A stretch of DNA of 64,000 nucleotides, taken from Shewanella litoralis (lineage in GTDB: Bacteria; Pseudomonadota; Gammaproteobacteria; Enterobacterales; Shewanellaceae). Positions 17,630-27,307 of this stretch are shown one piece after another. The notes under the pieces were generated by a model. It did no database searches, was not told the origin of the DNA, and worked only from the letters and a program-made list of their open reading frames with translations. The position numbers and the translations under genes were made by a program. Position 1 is the first letter of the stretch. Every line of letters begins with the position of its first letter. The stretch is taken from assembly GCF_009828585.1 (NCBI RefSeq), contig NZ_WSRZ01000018.1:50641-114640 (forward strand), given 5' to 3'.

Positions 17630-19063
17630 TTGAAAACATCACTTTTCCTTATCTCAACGGGATTTATGCTGTTAAGTGGTTGCCAAACCGCAGCAGTAAA
17701 CGATGTAAAATCAGATAAAACCGTCAATAAAATCAAAAAGCCGACAGAGTTTTCCATCCCCAAGTCATTAGTTCGTCGACAATATAAAGAGTCTGGTGAT
17801 GTATGGGAACGTATCCGGTTTTCTATGGATATGCCTATACCTGACCAGCACTTAGTCAATCGTTATCGCCAATGGTACATTGATAATCCAAAGCACCTTG
17901 AACGTATTTCACAGCGCGCTCGGCCTTTCTTGTATTTAATTGTGCAAGAGTTTGAGCACCGTGATTTGCCGATTGAACTGGCGTTGTTACCGATTGTAGA
18001 AAGCTCATTTAATCCGCTTGCCTATTCCAGTGCTGATGCCTCTGGTTTATGGCAATTTACCTCACCAATGGCGAGCCACTTTGGCTTAGACATGAACTGG
18101 TGGTATGACGGACGCAAAGATGTCCCTGCTGCCACATCTGCGGCGTTGGATATGTTGGAATATCTGTATAAAAAAACCGACAACTGGCTTTACGCTTTAG
18201 CGGCATACAATGCGGGCGAAGGTAGGTTGAGAGAAGCAATAAGATATAATGAGGCAAGGGGGCTTGATACCGATTTCTGGTCGTTGAAGTTACCGACCGA
18301 AACCAGACAATATGTGCCACAACTCTTAGCCATTGCTGATGTGGTTAAGAACGCTGAAACTTATGGCATAAACCTGAACTCCATTCCCAATAAACCACTG
18401 GTAGAGGTGATTGATGTGGGCAGCCAAATCGATTTAGCGGTGGCGGCTAAACTGGCGAAAATACCAGTAACACGACTGCAGAAATTAAACCCAGGTTTTA
18501 ATCGTTGGGCGACATCACCACAAGGGCCGCATCAATTAGTGGTGCCGGTAAGTAAAGCACATAAGTTTAAGCAGGCGTTAGCCAACACGGATGTGAATGA
18601 GCGGGTGAAATGGTACAAATATCAAATCCAAAATGGTGACAATATAACGGTTATCGCGCACCGCCATCAAACCACGGTCGATAAAATTAAAGCCATGAAC
18701 GATATTAACGGTGATAAAATTGTCGCCGGTAAATTTTTATATATGCCTCATACCGCATCGCAGGTGATTTTAGATGTTGAACTAGCGGCGACGAAATCAG
18801 CCGCAAAGCAGACACATCTAAAGCAAGTCGACACAGATCCAGTACAATCGCAACATGCCAGTGTATCTTCATCACCTGAATCCAAGGCAGGACATACTGT
18901 TCAGTATGGTGATACGTTATGGAGTATCGCGAGAGTGTATAAAGTCAGTGTCGAGCAAATTATCAGTTGGAATAATATGACCGACAGAGACAAGCTCAGC
19001 GTCGGTAAAACACTTAAGCTTTATCAACAGGTGCAACATAACAATCCACAAATGCGCCTATAA
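17630..19063 (+). CDS. mltD: MltD-like membrane-bound lytic transglycosylase with LysM repeats
   Basis: A 477-residue lipoprotein. A short hydrophobic start ends in the lipobox LLSGC (Cys near residue 18). A transglycosylase SLT domain follows at about 105-240 with the catalytic Glu124 in LPIVESSFNPLAY, then GLWQF and the ALAAYNAGEGR motif. Two LysM-type peptidoglycan-binding repeats are seen at the C-terminal side (IQNGDNITVIAHRHQTTVDK and VQYGDTLWSIARVYKVSVEQ). It cleaves the MurNAc-GlcNAc bond in the periplasm, forming 1,6-anhydroMurNAc. The start is TTG, with TGAGGAA upstream. A terminator follows at 19106. Confidence 0.9.
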   Translation: MKTSLFLISTGFMLLSGCQTAAVNDVKSDKTVNKIKKPTEFSIPKSLVRRQYKESGDVWERIRFSMDMPIPDQHLVNRYRQWYIDNPKHLERISQRARPFLYLIVQEFEHRDLPIELALLPIVESSFNPLAYSSADASGLWQFTSPMASHFGLDMNWWYDGRKDVPAATSAALDMLEYLYKKTDNWLYALAAYNAGEGRLREAIRYNEARGLDTDFWSLKLPTETRQYVPQLLAIADVVKNAETYGINLNSIPNKPLVEVIDVGSQIDLAVAAKLAKIPVTRLQKLNPGFNRWATSPQGPHQLVVPVSKAHKFKQALANTDVNERVKWYKYQIQNGDNITVIAHRHQTTVDKIKAMNDINGDKIVAGKFLYMPHTASQVILDVELAATKSAAKQTHLKQVDTDPVQSQHASVSSSPESKAGHTVQYGDTLWSIARVYKVSVEQIISWNNMTDRDKLSVGKTLKLYQQVQHNNPQMRL

Positions 19064-19105
19064 TTAGCAGAGCTCCCAGATTTAAACTAGAGTAAAATTC
19101 TAATT

Positions 19106-19133
19106 AAAACCTAGATTAACCCCCTAGGTTTTT
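19106..19133 (+). terminator. Rho-independent terminator after mltD
   Basis: AAAACCTAG pairs with CTAGGTTTT across an eight-base loop and is followed by T residues, 43 bases after the mltD stop. Confidence 0.75.
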
Positions 19134-19326
19134 ACTTGATCAATTTGCAAACGTCACAATTGTGGTATTTCAATTGCCTGTTTATTGGGTATATCCATCA
19201 ATTTTGATAAAAATAAATACCCTACGGCATACTTTTATTGTTTGTTAGTGTAAATTAATTGTATAAATGTATAAGTTTGTTCGTAAAATTTTACATCGAC
19301 AGATTATTTACGAGGGTATTGCTGCA

Positions 19327-21363
19327 ATGTTGAAATCGAATGTGTTTCCTTATTCTGCGTTAGCGGTTTTATGTGCAAGTTCAACTGTTATGGCACAAGA
19401 ATCAAATTCATTAGACCTCAGTTTGCAAGAGTTGATGAATGTTGAAGTCACATCGGTTTCAAAGCAAAAGCAGCCTTTATCCAATTCTCCCGCTGCGATT
19501 TATGTCATTACTAACGATGCCATCCGCCATTCTGGTGCGACATCCATCCCTCAAGCTTTGCGTGATGTACCCGGCTTACATGTTGCTCAAATTGACGCGC
19601 AAAAGTGGGCTGTCAGTAGCCGCGGCTTTAATGGCCGATATAACAATAAACTGTTAGTGATGATGGATGGCCGAACCCTTTACTCTCCTGCATTTTCTGG
19701 CGTTTATTGGGAAGTTCAAGATACGTTAATGGCTGATATTGAGCGCATTGAAGTCATTCGCGGTCCCAGTGCTGCATTATGGGGCGCCAATGCGGTTAAT
19801 GGCGTGATTAATATCATTACCAAACACAGTGCTGATACGCTTGGTGGTTATGCTGAGCTCGGCGCAGGTGATTTTGAGCAAGGTTTTGTTGGCGCACGAT
19901 ACGGCACTAAATTAGCTGACAACGCTAGCTCAAGACTATATATCAAAGGCAATAGTCGTGATTCTTTGGAGCATAACCCTCAAGATCTCGACAGTTCACT
20001 TGCTGACGCTGCGACTTCCGTTGATAAAAATAATGATTGGCACCATTTGCAATTAGGCGGCAGGGTAGACATTCAGCTAGAAAACGACACTAGCCTCACC
20101 TTAAGCAGTGATTTATATACCAGCAAAATGCATCAAGCATCCAATATCGCATCAATGGATTCGCCGGTGTACCGTGAGTTTTATTCTGAAGAAGTTGAAA
20201 CTCAGGGGGTTAATTTATTATCTCGATACACTAAAGCGTTATCTGCTACTTCCGAATACAGCCTGCAAATGTATTATGATTTTGCCGACAGAAATGAACA
20301 ACTTTATCATTTACGGACCAATACCGTCGATATTGATTTTCAGCATCAATTTATCGCAGCTCAAGACCATAATATCGTTTGGGGTTTAGGCTATCGGTAT
20401 ATTAGTGATGATTTAGATATGATGTCTATTTTAACCAGCTTTGAACCCGATTCAACACAAACGAATTTATGGAGTGCATTTGTCAGCGACGAAATTACCA
20501 TTTTAGACGATGCGCTGTGGTTAACGTTAGCGTCACGGTTTGAGCACAATGATTATACTGGGTTTGAAATTCAACCCAATATTCGATTAATGTGGCAAGT
20601 CGATACCAAAAACAGTGTATGGACGTCCATTGCCCGAGCAGTAAGAACGCCGTCTCGTGTAGAAAATAACTTATCAGTTAATGCCCTCAATATTCCACCT
20701 TCGGATGTGTCACCACCGGTTAAAGTGTTTGTTGAGGGCAGTGATGATTATCAATCAGAAGAGATAGTCTCTTACGAAATAGGTTACCGTTTTGTACCTG
20801 CTAATAAATGGTCTTTTGATACCACATTTTTCTATAATGCTTACGATAAACTGCGCAGTACATCTGATGGCACCACCGATTTCAGCGCTTTCCCTAATTA
20901 CCTTTCACAATACACCGTTTTTGAAAATCAATATGATGGCTATAACTATGGCGCCGAGTTGTCGTCCATGTGGGCTGTGACTGATTCATTGCAATTAAAG
21001 CTCAACTACAGTTACATTCAAAACGAATTTGGTGACATCTTAGGTCAAAATACGCAAGCGCCACAAAATATGGCGTCAACCATTATTGATTGGAGCATGA
21101 CCGAAAACATTGATGTGAATATTGTCTGGCGTTTTGTTGATAGTACAGAGCTACTCAGCAGCAACGGTACCAGCTTTAAAACCATAGATGGTTATAAAGG
21201 AGTTGATTTAGGCGTAGCCTGGGCGGTGACTCCAGAGCTCATGTTGTCGGCATACGGTAAAAATTTATTTTACTCATCACACCTTGAATATGAAGCCGAA
21301 AGTATTTTGCTGCCATACCAAGTCGGCCCAAGCTATTTTGTTAAAGCGAGCTTGAGTTTTTAA
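19327..21363 (+). CDS. TonB-dependent outer-membrane receptor
   Basis: A 678-residue receptor. A signal peptide is visible (hydrophobic to STVMAQE), then a plug domain with SNSPAAIYVITNDAI, PQALRDVPGLHV, MMDGRTLYSP and IERIEVIRGPSAALWGANAVNG, then a long beta-barrel ending in an aromatic residue (ASLSF). ATG 19327 with GAGGG upstream fits the signal peptide; the longer frame from 19267 does not. It starts a four-gene signalling operon with a YfiR-like protein, a hybrid kinase and a GGDEF-EAL protein, which is not the usual iron-uptake context; it may act as a receptor feeding that pathway. The ligand is unknown. Confidence 0.88.
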   Translation: MLKSNVFPYSALAVLCASSTVMAQESNSLDLSLQELMNVEVTSVSKQKQPLSNSPAAIYVITNDAIRHSGATSIPQALRDVPGLHVAQIDAQKWAVSSRGFNGRYNNKLLVMMDGRTLYSPAFSGVYWEVQDTLMADIERIEVIRGPSAALWGANAVNGVINIITKHSADTLGGYAELGAGDFEQGFVGARYGTKLADNASSRLYIKGNSRDSLEHNPQDLDSSLADAATSVDKNNDWHHLQLGGRVDIQLENDTSLTLSSDLYTSKMHQASNIASMDSPVYREFYSEEVETQGVNLLSRYTKALSATSEYSLQMYYDFADRNEQLYHLRTNTVDIDFQHQFIAAQDHNIVWGLGYRYISDDLDMMSILTSFEPDSTQTNLWSAFVSDEITILDDALWLTLASRFEHNDYTGFEIQPNIRLMWQVDTKNSVWTSIARAVRTPSRVENNLSVNALNIPPSDVSPPVKVFVEGSDDYQSEEIVSYEIGYRFVPANKWSFDTTFFYNAYDKLRSTSDGTTDFSAFPNYLSQYTVFENQYDGYNYGAELSSMWAVTDSLQLKLNYSYIQNEFGDILGQNTQAPQNMASTIIDWSMTENIDVNIVWRFVDSTELLSSNGTSFKTIDGYKGVDLGVAWAVTPELMLSAYGKNLFYSSHLEYEAESILLPYQVGPSYFVKASLSF

Positions 21364-21372
21364 GCCTTATTT

Positions 21373-21906
21373 ATGAAAAAAGATAACCTGTATCGACCGT
21401 TACTTTATTCATTGTTAGCGATAGTGACCCTGTTTTCAGGCCACACAATCGCAGAGGATTCGTTCGACTTAAAAGCGGCTTTTACCTATAACTTTGCCAA
21501 ATTTACTCAATGGCCTCAAACACGTCTTGAGCAACCTTCTGCCTGGAAAATCTGCTTTTATGGCAATCAATACCGAGAAAGCTTTAAAGGGCTTGAGAAT
21601 AAAAAGATAGCCACTCACGCCATTTCGGCTATTCAACTCTCAGAAACCAGCCAACTTGATCAATGTGATGTGGTCTTTATCGACTCAGGCTCACGTGAAT
21701 TAACGCGACGTATATTTTTGGCTGTTGACAGTAAGGCCATTTTAACTGTGTCTGATATTGCTGGTTTTACCTCACAAGGCGGCATGATTGAAATTGTTGA
21801 ACAAGATAAGCGGCTATTTTTTAAAGTGAATATGCAAGCGTTAGAGCAATCTGGATTAACGATAAGCTCACAGGTATTAAAGCTAGCGCTTGAGGTTAAA
21901 CGATGA
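21373..21906 (+). CDS. YfiR-family periplasmic protein (DUF4154)
   Basis: A 177-residue exported protein. The signal peptide is followed by [18 protein letters not shown], the typical start of DUF4154. In Pseudomonas, YfiR is a periplasmic inhibitor of the diguanylate cyclase YfiN. The two Cys residues (CFYG and CDVVFID) are at the positions usual for the family. It begins nine bases after the receptor gene and overlaps the kinase start (ATGA), so the genes work as one unit. Here the partner may be the periplasmic sensor domain of the next kinase, because no YfiN-like gene is nearby. Confidence 0.85.
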   Translation: MKKDNLYRPLLYSLLAIVTLFSGHTIAEDSFDLKAAFTYNFAKFTQWPQTRLEQPSAWKICFYGNQYRESFKGLENKKIATHAISAIQLSETSQLDQCDVVFIDSGSRELTRRIFLAVDSKAILTVSDIAGFTSQGGMIEIVEQDKRLFFKVNMQALEQSGLTISSQVLKLALEVKR

Positions 21907-24254
21907 GCATAATCAATTTATCTTCTATTAGAACAAAACTGATAAGTTCAATGCTTGCCATTGCTGTCATCGTAATCGTGATTATTTCTAGTGCGTTAAT
22001 TAGCCAACAATTCACCATTACCAGGCAAAAAGCAGAGCAAAACTTAACCGTGCTCAGTGATATTGTTGCCAGTAATAGTTTGTCTGCTGTGCTATTTAAC
22101 GACCCCGATTCAGCTCAGAAAACCTTATCTGCTTTAACTGCTCAGCCCGATATTATTAATGCGGTCATTTATGATCCCCTTGGTGATGTTTTTGCAGTTT
22201 ATCCGGGCGATAAAAAATATCAAACGGATAAGCAAGCAGAAAACGTGATAGATACACAGACCGGTAATAAGAAACAGATTGTTTTTATCAAAGACAAAGT
22301 GCATTCATATACGCCTTTATTATCAGAAGGTGAGTTTGTTGGCATGCTCCACATTACTGACAACATGAACACCTTGACCAAGCAACTTGATGATTACCTG
22401 TTGCTAGTGATTTCTGCCAGTGTGTCGGCATTTTTTGCCAGTTTGTTGGTTATGTTCTGGTTACAGTCGTTATTTACTCGGCCCATGAATACACTGTTAG
22501 GTGTTATTGAACAAATTTCAAATAATAAAGACTATAGTCAACGTGTTACGATCAAATCTAATGATGAGTTCTCACAACTTGCTGATAGTTTTAACGTTAT
22601 GATTGCCGAAGTTGATACTCGTGGTCGACAACTCGAAACCATCAACCGTGAATTAGAACATCGTGTTTCTGAGCGAACGTTTGAATTACAGCAAACCTTA
22701 GAAATTGCCAAAAATGCCAATCAAGCTAAATCTGAGTTTTTAGCGGTAATGAGTCATGAGATAAGAACCCCACTTAATGGGATCATTGGTTTTTCAGATC
22801 TGCTTAAATCTTATGAATTAAATAAAGATGTTAGCCATACCGTTGATATGATCAACGATTCTGCGCAAACCTTATTGGTGTTGTTAAATGAAGTATTGGA
22901 TTTTTCAAAAATCGACGCCAATAAAATGGATTTAGACATCCGTGAGTTTAATCTACCAGATTTAGTTCATTCAACCTGCCAATCTCATCAGGTTGTTGCA
23001 CAAAAGAAAAAACTCTCATTTACAATTGATATCGCCCCATTAACGCAATTGAACTATTTAGGCGACCCTGTACGGATCCGCCAAATTATTAACAACTTTA
23101 TTTCTAATGCGATTAAGTTTACCCGCATAGGTGGCATAAATATCAACGTAAGCGAACAGATCCAAGGTTCTGATACGGTGATAAAATTCATTGTTAACGA
23201 TACTGGGATAGGGATTTCTGATAATAAATTAGAATCCATTTTCACCCCGTTCACGCAAGCCGATAACTCCATTACCCGCGAGTTTGGTGGAACTGGTTTA
23301 GGATTAGCTATTTGCCAGCAACTGATTGTATTAATGAACGGTCGCTATGGCGTTGAAAGCACCGTTAATCAAGGCAGTTCATTTTGGTTTAGTATTCCGC
23401 TTGTTGCTGTTAATAGTTCATCTGAGCCCGTCAGTGAACTGTTTAACAGCAATAATGTCAGCGAAGCAGTTTACCGTAAAACGCACGTCCTCGTCGCTGA
23501 AGATAACGTCGTCAATCAATTAGTGGTTAAAAGTTTACTGGCATCGTTAGGGCATGAGTGTGAAATCGTCGATAATGGTGAAGAGGCCATTAAACGGGCC
23601 AGCGAGAAAAAGTTTGATGTCATTTTTATGGATTATCATATGCCAATAGCCGATGGGATTGCTGCTACTGAAGCGATTACCAAACAAGGTCCTGAGGGTG
23701 TAAACTTTACCACGCCCATTATTGCACTAACCGCAGACATTCAACCTAATGTGAAACGCCGTTTTCGAGAAGCAGGCGCCAAAGATACCTTGCTTAAGCC
23801 TTTCACTCGACAAACACTCAGTGAGTGCTTAAATAACTGGGTATTTGACTCAATTAAACCACCCGTGCAACAGGATCAATCTAACGATGATGAGCCGCAC
23901 ATCTTTGTGGAAGGCCCACTTAATGACATTATGCAAATATCGCCAGATGATTCAGTGGATTTGGTGAAAACCATTGTTGATATTTATATTAACAGCACGC
24001 CTAAATTGATCAGCGATATTACTCAGGGTCTAGCAGAGCGAAATGCCGATCGGGTGTTCAAAGCGGCGCATTCGTTAAAGTCCAGTTCAGCCAATCTAGG
24101 CGCGAGTAAAATGCAATCTTTAGCCAGTCAAATTGAGTTATTAGCACGCAATAGCCAATTAGATGACGCCAAACCGTTAGCTGCAACGCTGCAACCTGCA
24201 TTTCAACAAACTCAACACGCATTAATGGACAAAATTGTGGAGCTGAGTCAATGA
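21903..24254 (+). CDS. Hybrid sensor histidine kinase (sensor-HAMP-HisKA-HATPase-REC-HPt)
   Basis: A 783-residue inner-membrane kinase. Two membrane segments (about 14-35 and 165-187) bracket a periplasmic sensor region like CHASE8, then HAMP (about 190-240), a coiled coil, HisKA with His285 in [11 protein letters not shown], an ATPase domain with DTGIGIS and GGTGLGLAI, a receiver with phospho-Asp577 in FMDYHMP, and a C-terminal HPt with His723 in AAHSLKSSS. It overlaps both neighbours by four bases. CHASE8 is the same kind of sensor found in YfiN, which makes YfiR control plausible. Phosphate could pass on to the next protein's receiver. Confidence 0.9.
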   Translation: MSIINLSSIRTKLISSMLAIAVIVIVIISSALISQQFTITRQKAEQNLTVLSDIVASNSLSAVLFNDPDSAQKTLSALTAQPDIINAVIYDPLGDVFAVYPGDKKYQTDKQAENVIDTQTGNKKQIVFIKDKVHSYTPLLSEGEFVGMLHITDNMNTLTKQLDDYLLLVISASVSAFFASLLVMFWLQSLFTRPMNTLLGVIEQISNNKDYSQRVTIKSNDEFSQLADSFNVMIAEVDTRGRQLETINRELEHRVSERTFELQQTLEIAKNANQAKSEFLAVMSHEIRTPLNGIIGFSDLLKSYELNKDVSHTVDMINDSAQTLLVLLNEVLDFSKIDANKMDLDIREFNLPDLVHSTCQSHQVVAQKKKLSFTIDIAPLTQLNYLGDPVRIRQIINNFISNAIKFTRIGGININVSEQIQGSDTVIKFIVNDTGIGISDNKLESIFTPFTQADNSITREFGGTGLGLAICQQLIVLMNGRYGVESTVNQGSSFWFSIPLVAVNSSSEPVSELFNSNNVSEAVYRKTHVLVAEDNVVNQLVVKSLLASLGHECEIVDNGEEAIKRASEKKFDVIFMDYHMPIADGIAATEAITKQGPEGVNFTTPIIALTADIQPNVKRRFREAGAKDTLLKPFTRQTLSECLNNWVFDSIKPPVQQDQSNDDEPHIFVEGPLNDIMQISPDDSVDLVKTIVDIYINSTPKLISDITQGLAERNADRVFKAAHSLKSSSANLGASKMQSLASQIELLARNSQLDDAKPLAATLQPAFQQTQHALMDKIVELSQ

Positions 24255-26338
24255 TGCATAATGTAATACATGATGTCATTTTAATTGTGGATGACGACCC
24301 TGTCATACGCATGCTAATGCGCCGAGCATTGAATCCATCGATGACTCATATTCTAGAAGCAAGCAGTGGTGAAGAAGCCATTGAATTATTCCGTTTACAT
24401 TCGCCCGATCTTATCCTGCTTGATGTCTCTATGGATAAGATGAATGGCTTTGAATGTTGCTCTGCAATTCGCGATATGCCAGAAGGTGATAGCGTTGCGA
24501 TTATTATGGTGACTGCGCTAGACCAGCCAGAAGACATTAAAAAGGCTTTCGATGTTGGTGCCACTGACTTTATGACCAAACCTGTCAAATGGCCTTTGTT
24601 GAATCATAGAATCCACTATGTCCTAAAAGCCAATAAAACCATCAAGGAACTCACTAAAAGTAAAAATAGATTGGCCAGAGCACAAAGTATTGCCCATCTA
24701 GGGTCTTGGGAGTGGGATTTTAAAAATCAAACATTAGACTGTTCTGATGAGGTTTATCGCATGATTGGCATGCAACCGCAAGAACGCGAACTCGACTTTG
24801 CAAATTTAATCGAAATCGTTCACCCAGACGATCGTGAGTTTTTGACCAAAACGCTCAAAGATGCACTAAAAAACAAACAGCCTTACGATGTAGAGTATCG
24901 AATATTACAAGGCAATGGTGACATTATAACCCTACATGACCGAACCGATATCACTGATGATTTTGGCGGTCAGCGTTTAAATGGCACGTTACACGACATT
25001 TCTAACCGTAAAAAGTCAGAACAAGAAATTGCCTATTATGCTTATTTCGATACCTTAACTGATTTGCCTAATCGACGTAAGTTTTTGGTCCAGTTAGATT
25101 CTTCCATCGCATTAGCAAAGCGCCACGGAACAAAATTAGCATTACTCTTTATCGATTTAGACCATTTTAAACGTATAAATGACACATTAGGACACAAAGC
25201 GGGTGATGAATTATTATGCGAAGCAGCCAGACGTATTAAAACGTCCGTCCGTGGGGCTGACGAGCTCAGTATTACCATAAATCATACCGCCTATGATAAC
25301 GAACACATTGCACGATTAGGCGGTGATGAGTTTACTTTATTACTCACTGAGCTTGATACATTTGACAGTGTCGCCATTATTGCTCAACGCATTATTGATG
25401 AGTTGACGAAGCCATTTTTTATCCAAGATAAGCAAACCTTTATATCAGCAAGTATTGGTGTGTCGTTTTATCCAGACGATGGACTCACTGGCGACATACT
25501 GTTGCAACATGCCGATACCGCAATGTATGAAGTCAAAAACAATGGTAAAAACGGATACCAGTTTTTTTCTCATGAAATGCACAAATCGTTAATGAATAGA
25601 TTACAACTAGAGGCCGAACTCAGAGAAGCGATCAGCTTAGGGGATCAACTTCAATTACATTACCAACCTCAAGTCAGCTCATTAAGCGGTAAAGTTGTTG
25701 GCTACGAAGCATTATTACGCTGGAACCATCCTACTAAAGGCATGTTGTCGCCATTCGATTTTATCGCTATTGCAGAAAGTAGCGGATTAATTATTCCGAT
25801 AGGTGAGTGGGCGTTAATTGAAGCCTGTAAAAAAGCCAAGAAAATCCACGCTGCTGACAGTCATTTTACTCGAATGGCGGTAAATTTATCTGCGCTGCAA
25901 TTTAACCATGCCAACATTGTCGACCACGTTAACAATGCATTGTTGCTAACATCGCTTCCAGCTCATTTACTTGAACTTGAAATAACAGAATCTGCCATTA
26001 TCAGTAACGTAGACGATGCCATCGCATTATTGTTTAAACTCAAAGAACTCGGCGTTCTTTTAGCTATTGATGACTTTGGTACGGGATACTCGTCACTCAA
26101 TTATTTAAAGAACTTTCCAATCGACACCTTAAAAATCGATAAGTCATTTGTCGATGGTATCGTTAATAATCAAAAAGATGCTGCCATCGCCCGCACTATA
26201 GTCCAGCTCGCACTCAACCTGGGTTTAGGTACAATCGCTGAAGGAGTAGAGCACGAAGAGCAGTATGAATTATTAAAAGCAATGGGATGCAATGATTTAC
26301 AAGGCTATTTGTATGGCAAACCACTCGCGCTAGAATAG
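24251..26338 (+). CDS. Response regulator with PAS, GGDEF and EAL domains
   Basis: A 695-residue c-di-GMP turnover regulator. A receiver (about 8-125, phospho-Asp58 in LILLDVS) is followed by a PAS/PAC domain (about 145-260), GGDEF (about 265-435; GGDEF intact at 357-361) and EAL (about 450-690; EALLRW at 486, [10 protein letters not shown]). Both catalytic motifs are complete, and there is no RxxD inhibitory site next to GGDEF. About 14 residues are inserted just before the GGDEF motif ([13 protein letters not shown]). Output could be synthesis or hydrolysis of c-di-GMP according to phosphorylation. It is the last gene of the operon. Confidence 0.9.
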   Translation: MMHNVIHDVILIVDDDPVIRMLMRRALNPSMTHILEASSGEEAIELFRLHSPDLILLDVSMDKMNGFECCSAIRDMPEGDSVAIIMVTALDQPEDIKKAFDVGATDFMTKPVKWPLLNHRIHYVLKANKTIKELTKSKNRLARAQSIAHLGSWEWDFKNQTLDCSDEVYRMIGMQPQERELDFANLIEIVHPDDREFLTKTLKDALKNKQPYDVEYRILQGNGDIITLHDRTDITDDFGGQRLNGTLHDISNRKKSEQEIAYYAYFDTLTDLPNRRKFLVQLDSSIALAKRHGTKLALLFIDLDHFKRINDTLGHKAGDELLCEAARRIKTSVRGADELSITINHTAYDNEHIARLGGDEFTLLLTELDTFDSVAIIAQRIIDELTKPFFIQDKQTFISASIGVSFYPDDGLTGDILLQHADTAMYEVKNNGKNGYQFFSHEMHKSLMNRLQLEAELREAISLGDQLQLHYQPQVSSLSGKVVGYEALLRWNHPTKGMLSPFDFIAIAESSGLIIPIGEWALIEACKKAKKIHAADSHFTRMAVNLSALQFNHANIVDHVNNALLLTSLPAHLLELEITESAIISNVDDAIALLFKLKELGVLLAIDDFGTGYSSLNYLKNFPIDTLKIDKSFVDGIVNNQKDAAIARTIVQLALNLGLGTIAEGVEHEEQYELLKAMGCNDLQGYLYGKPLALE

Positions 26339-26426
26339 TTTTAATATGGAGAATAGTTTACTTAATAGCAGATAGTGCAGACTATTCTAGTGCATTTACA
26401 TCGAGAGGTCATAAAATTTAGATATT

Positions 26427-26446
26427 AAAAAACCAACTTTCGTTGG
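26427..26446 (-). terminator. Rho-independent terminator of the tRNA-Val unit
   Basis: On the minus strand CCAAC, loop GAAA, GTTGG and six T. It lies 22 bases beyond the last tRNA and should end the leftward transcript. Confidence 0.85.
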
Positions 26447-26467
26447 CCTGAATTTCTTTTTAAGAAA

Positions 26468-26544
26468 TGGTACACCCGAGTGGACTCGAACCACCGACCC
26501 CTACCATGTCAAGGTAGTGCTCTAACCAGCTGAGCTACGGGTGT
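26468..26544 (-). tRNA. tRNA-Val (anticodon GAC), intact copy 1
   Basis: A 77-base gene including encoded CCA (TGG on the plus strand at 26468-26470). The 7-bp acceptor stem is ACACCCG/CGGGTGT; the D arm (GCTC...GAGC), the anticodon stem CTACC/GGTAG with loop TTGACAT, and the T arm with TTCGAGT are complete. The anticodon GAC reads GUC and GUU codons for valine. Confidence 0.96.
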
Positions 26545-26592
26545 ATTGTTTGACTTGTAATAAAATCTCACCTTTTAAACTCTGTGAAAGAG

Positions 26593-26669
26593 TGGTACAC
26601 CCGAGTGGACTCGAACCACCGACCCCTACCATGTCAAGGTAGTGCTCTAACCAGCTGAGCTACGGGTGT
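26593..26669 (-). tRNA. tRNA-Val (anticodon GAC), intact copy 2
   Basis: Identical in all stems and loops to the copy 125 bases to its left, with an encoded CCA. The spacers between copies are also related, so the array grew by tandem duplication. Confidence 0.96.
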
Positions 26670-26717
26670 ATTGTTTACTTTTAATAAAATCTGACTGTTT
26701 ATACTCTATCAGAAGAG

Positions 26718-26824
26718 TGGTACACACGAGTTGACTTCTCTTTGTTAGAGAATACCGACCCCAACCGCCAGCATTCAAAAGAGTAGGTAGTGCTTCTCTT
26801 TTTTACCAGCTGAGCTACGGGTGT
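26718..26824 (-). pseudogene. Expanded degenerate tRNA-Val copy 3 (107 bases)
   Basis: Ends, CCA and most of the acceptor stem match the intact tRNA genes, with one acceptor mismatch (acacacg against cgggtgt). The T loop is replaced by a small hairpin (TTCTCT, loop, AGAGAA). The anticodon loop with GAC is replaced by a longer segment containing AAAAGAG, and the D arm gains TTCTCTTTT, which is complementary to it. It has no recognisable anticodon and cannot fold as a normal tRNA. Confidence 0.85.
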
Positions 26825-26872
26825 ATTGTTTACTTTTAATAAAATCTGACTGTTTATACTCTATCAGAAGAG

Positions 26873-26979
26873 TGGTACACACGAGTTGACTTCTCTTTGT
26901 TAGAGAATACCGACCCCTACCGCCAGCATTCAAAAGAGTAAGTAGTGCTTCTCTTTTTTACCAGCTGAGCTACGGGCGT
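26873..26979 (-). pseudogene. Expanded degenerate tRNA-Val copy 4 (107 bases)
   Basis: Nearly the same as copy 3, including inserts and the 48-base spacer, with a 155-base period. The 5' acceptor strand has one change (cgggcgt for cgggtgt). It reads as a recent tandem duplicate of an already altered tRNA. Confidence 0.85.
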
Positions 26980-27027
26980 ATTGTTTACTTTTAACAAAAT
27001 CTGACTGTTTATACTCTATCAGAAGAG

Positions 27028-27132
27028 TGGTAGACCCGAGTGGACTTCTCTTTTTTAGAGAACACCACCACTACCGCCAGCTTTCAAAAGAGTAGGTAGT
27101 ACTTCTCTTTTTACCAGCTGAGCTACGGATGC
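27028..27132 (-). pseudogene. Expanded degenerate tRNA-Val copy 5 (105 bases)
   Basis: The same insert pattern with more divergence: acceptor strands agacccg and cggatgc, T-arm insert TTCTCT-TTTTT-AGAGAA. Parts of the T stem (GTGG/CCAC) still pair. It is the copy nearest the promoter, so it is the first transcribed. Confidence 0.8.
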
Positions 27133-27179
27133 TTTGTTTGAAGTAAACATTAATTACGTTTTGCTTCAAATCGGTCGCT

Positions 27180-27209
27180 ATAGTAAGTGGGATAGCCTAC
27201 CGCTTGCAA
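27180..27209 (-). promoter_or_regulatory. Predicted stable-RNA promoter of the tRNA-Val array
   Basis: On the minus strand TTGCAA (27204-27209), an 18-base spacer, TACTAT (27180-27185), then a GC-rich discriminator GCGACCG as at stringently controlled RNA genes. About 40 bases later the first tRNA-like copy begins. The degenerate copies are therefore placed inside the transcript. Confidence 0.5.
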
Positions 27210-27307
27210 GCAAAAAAAACAATTTTATGACTAAATGGTGATTTGCTGTGCAACTTGATTCAAGGTTAAGCAATCTACATGGTTAAACCTTGAAAATGTT
27301 GCCCTAA

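Noticed and set aside
26468-27132. Could the regular repeats at the tRNA locus be a CRISPR array?
   Set aside because: The units are 77-107-base tRNA-Val derivatives with related spacers, an encoded CCA and no cas genes nearby.
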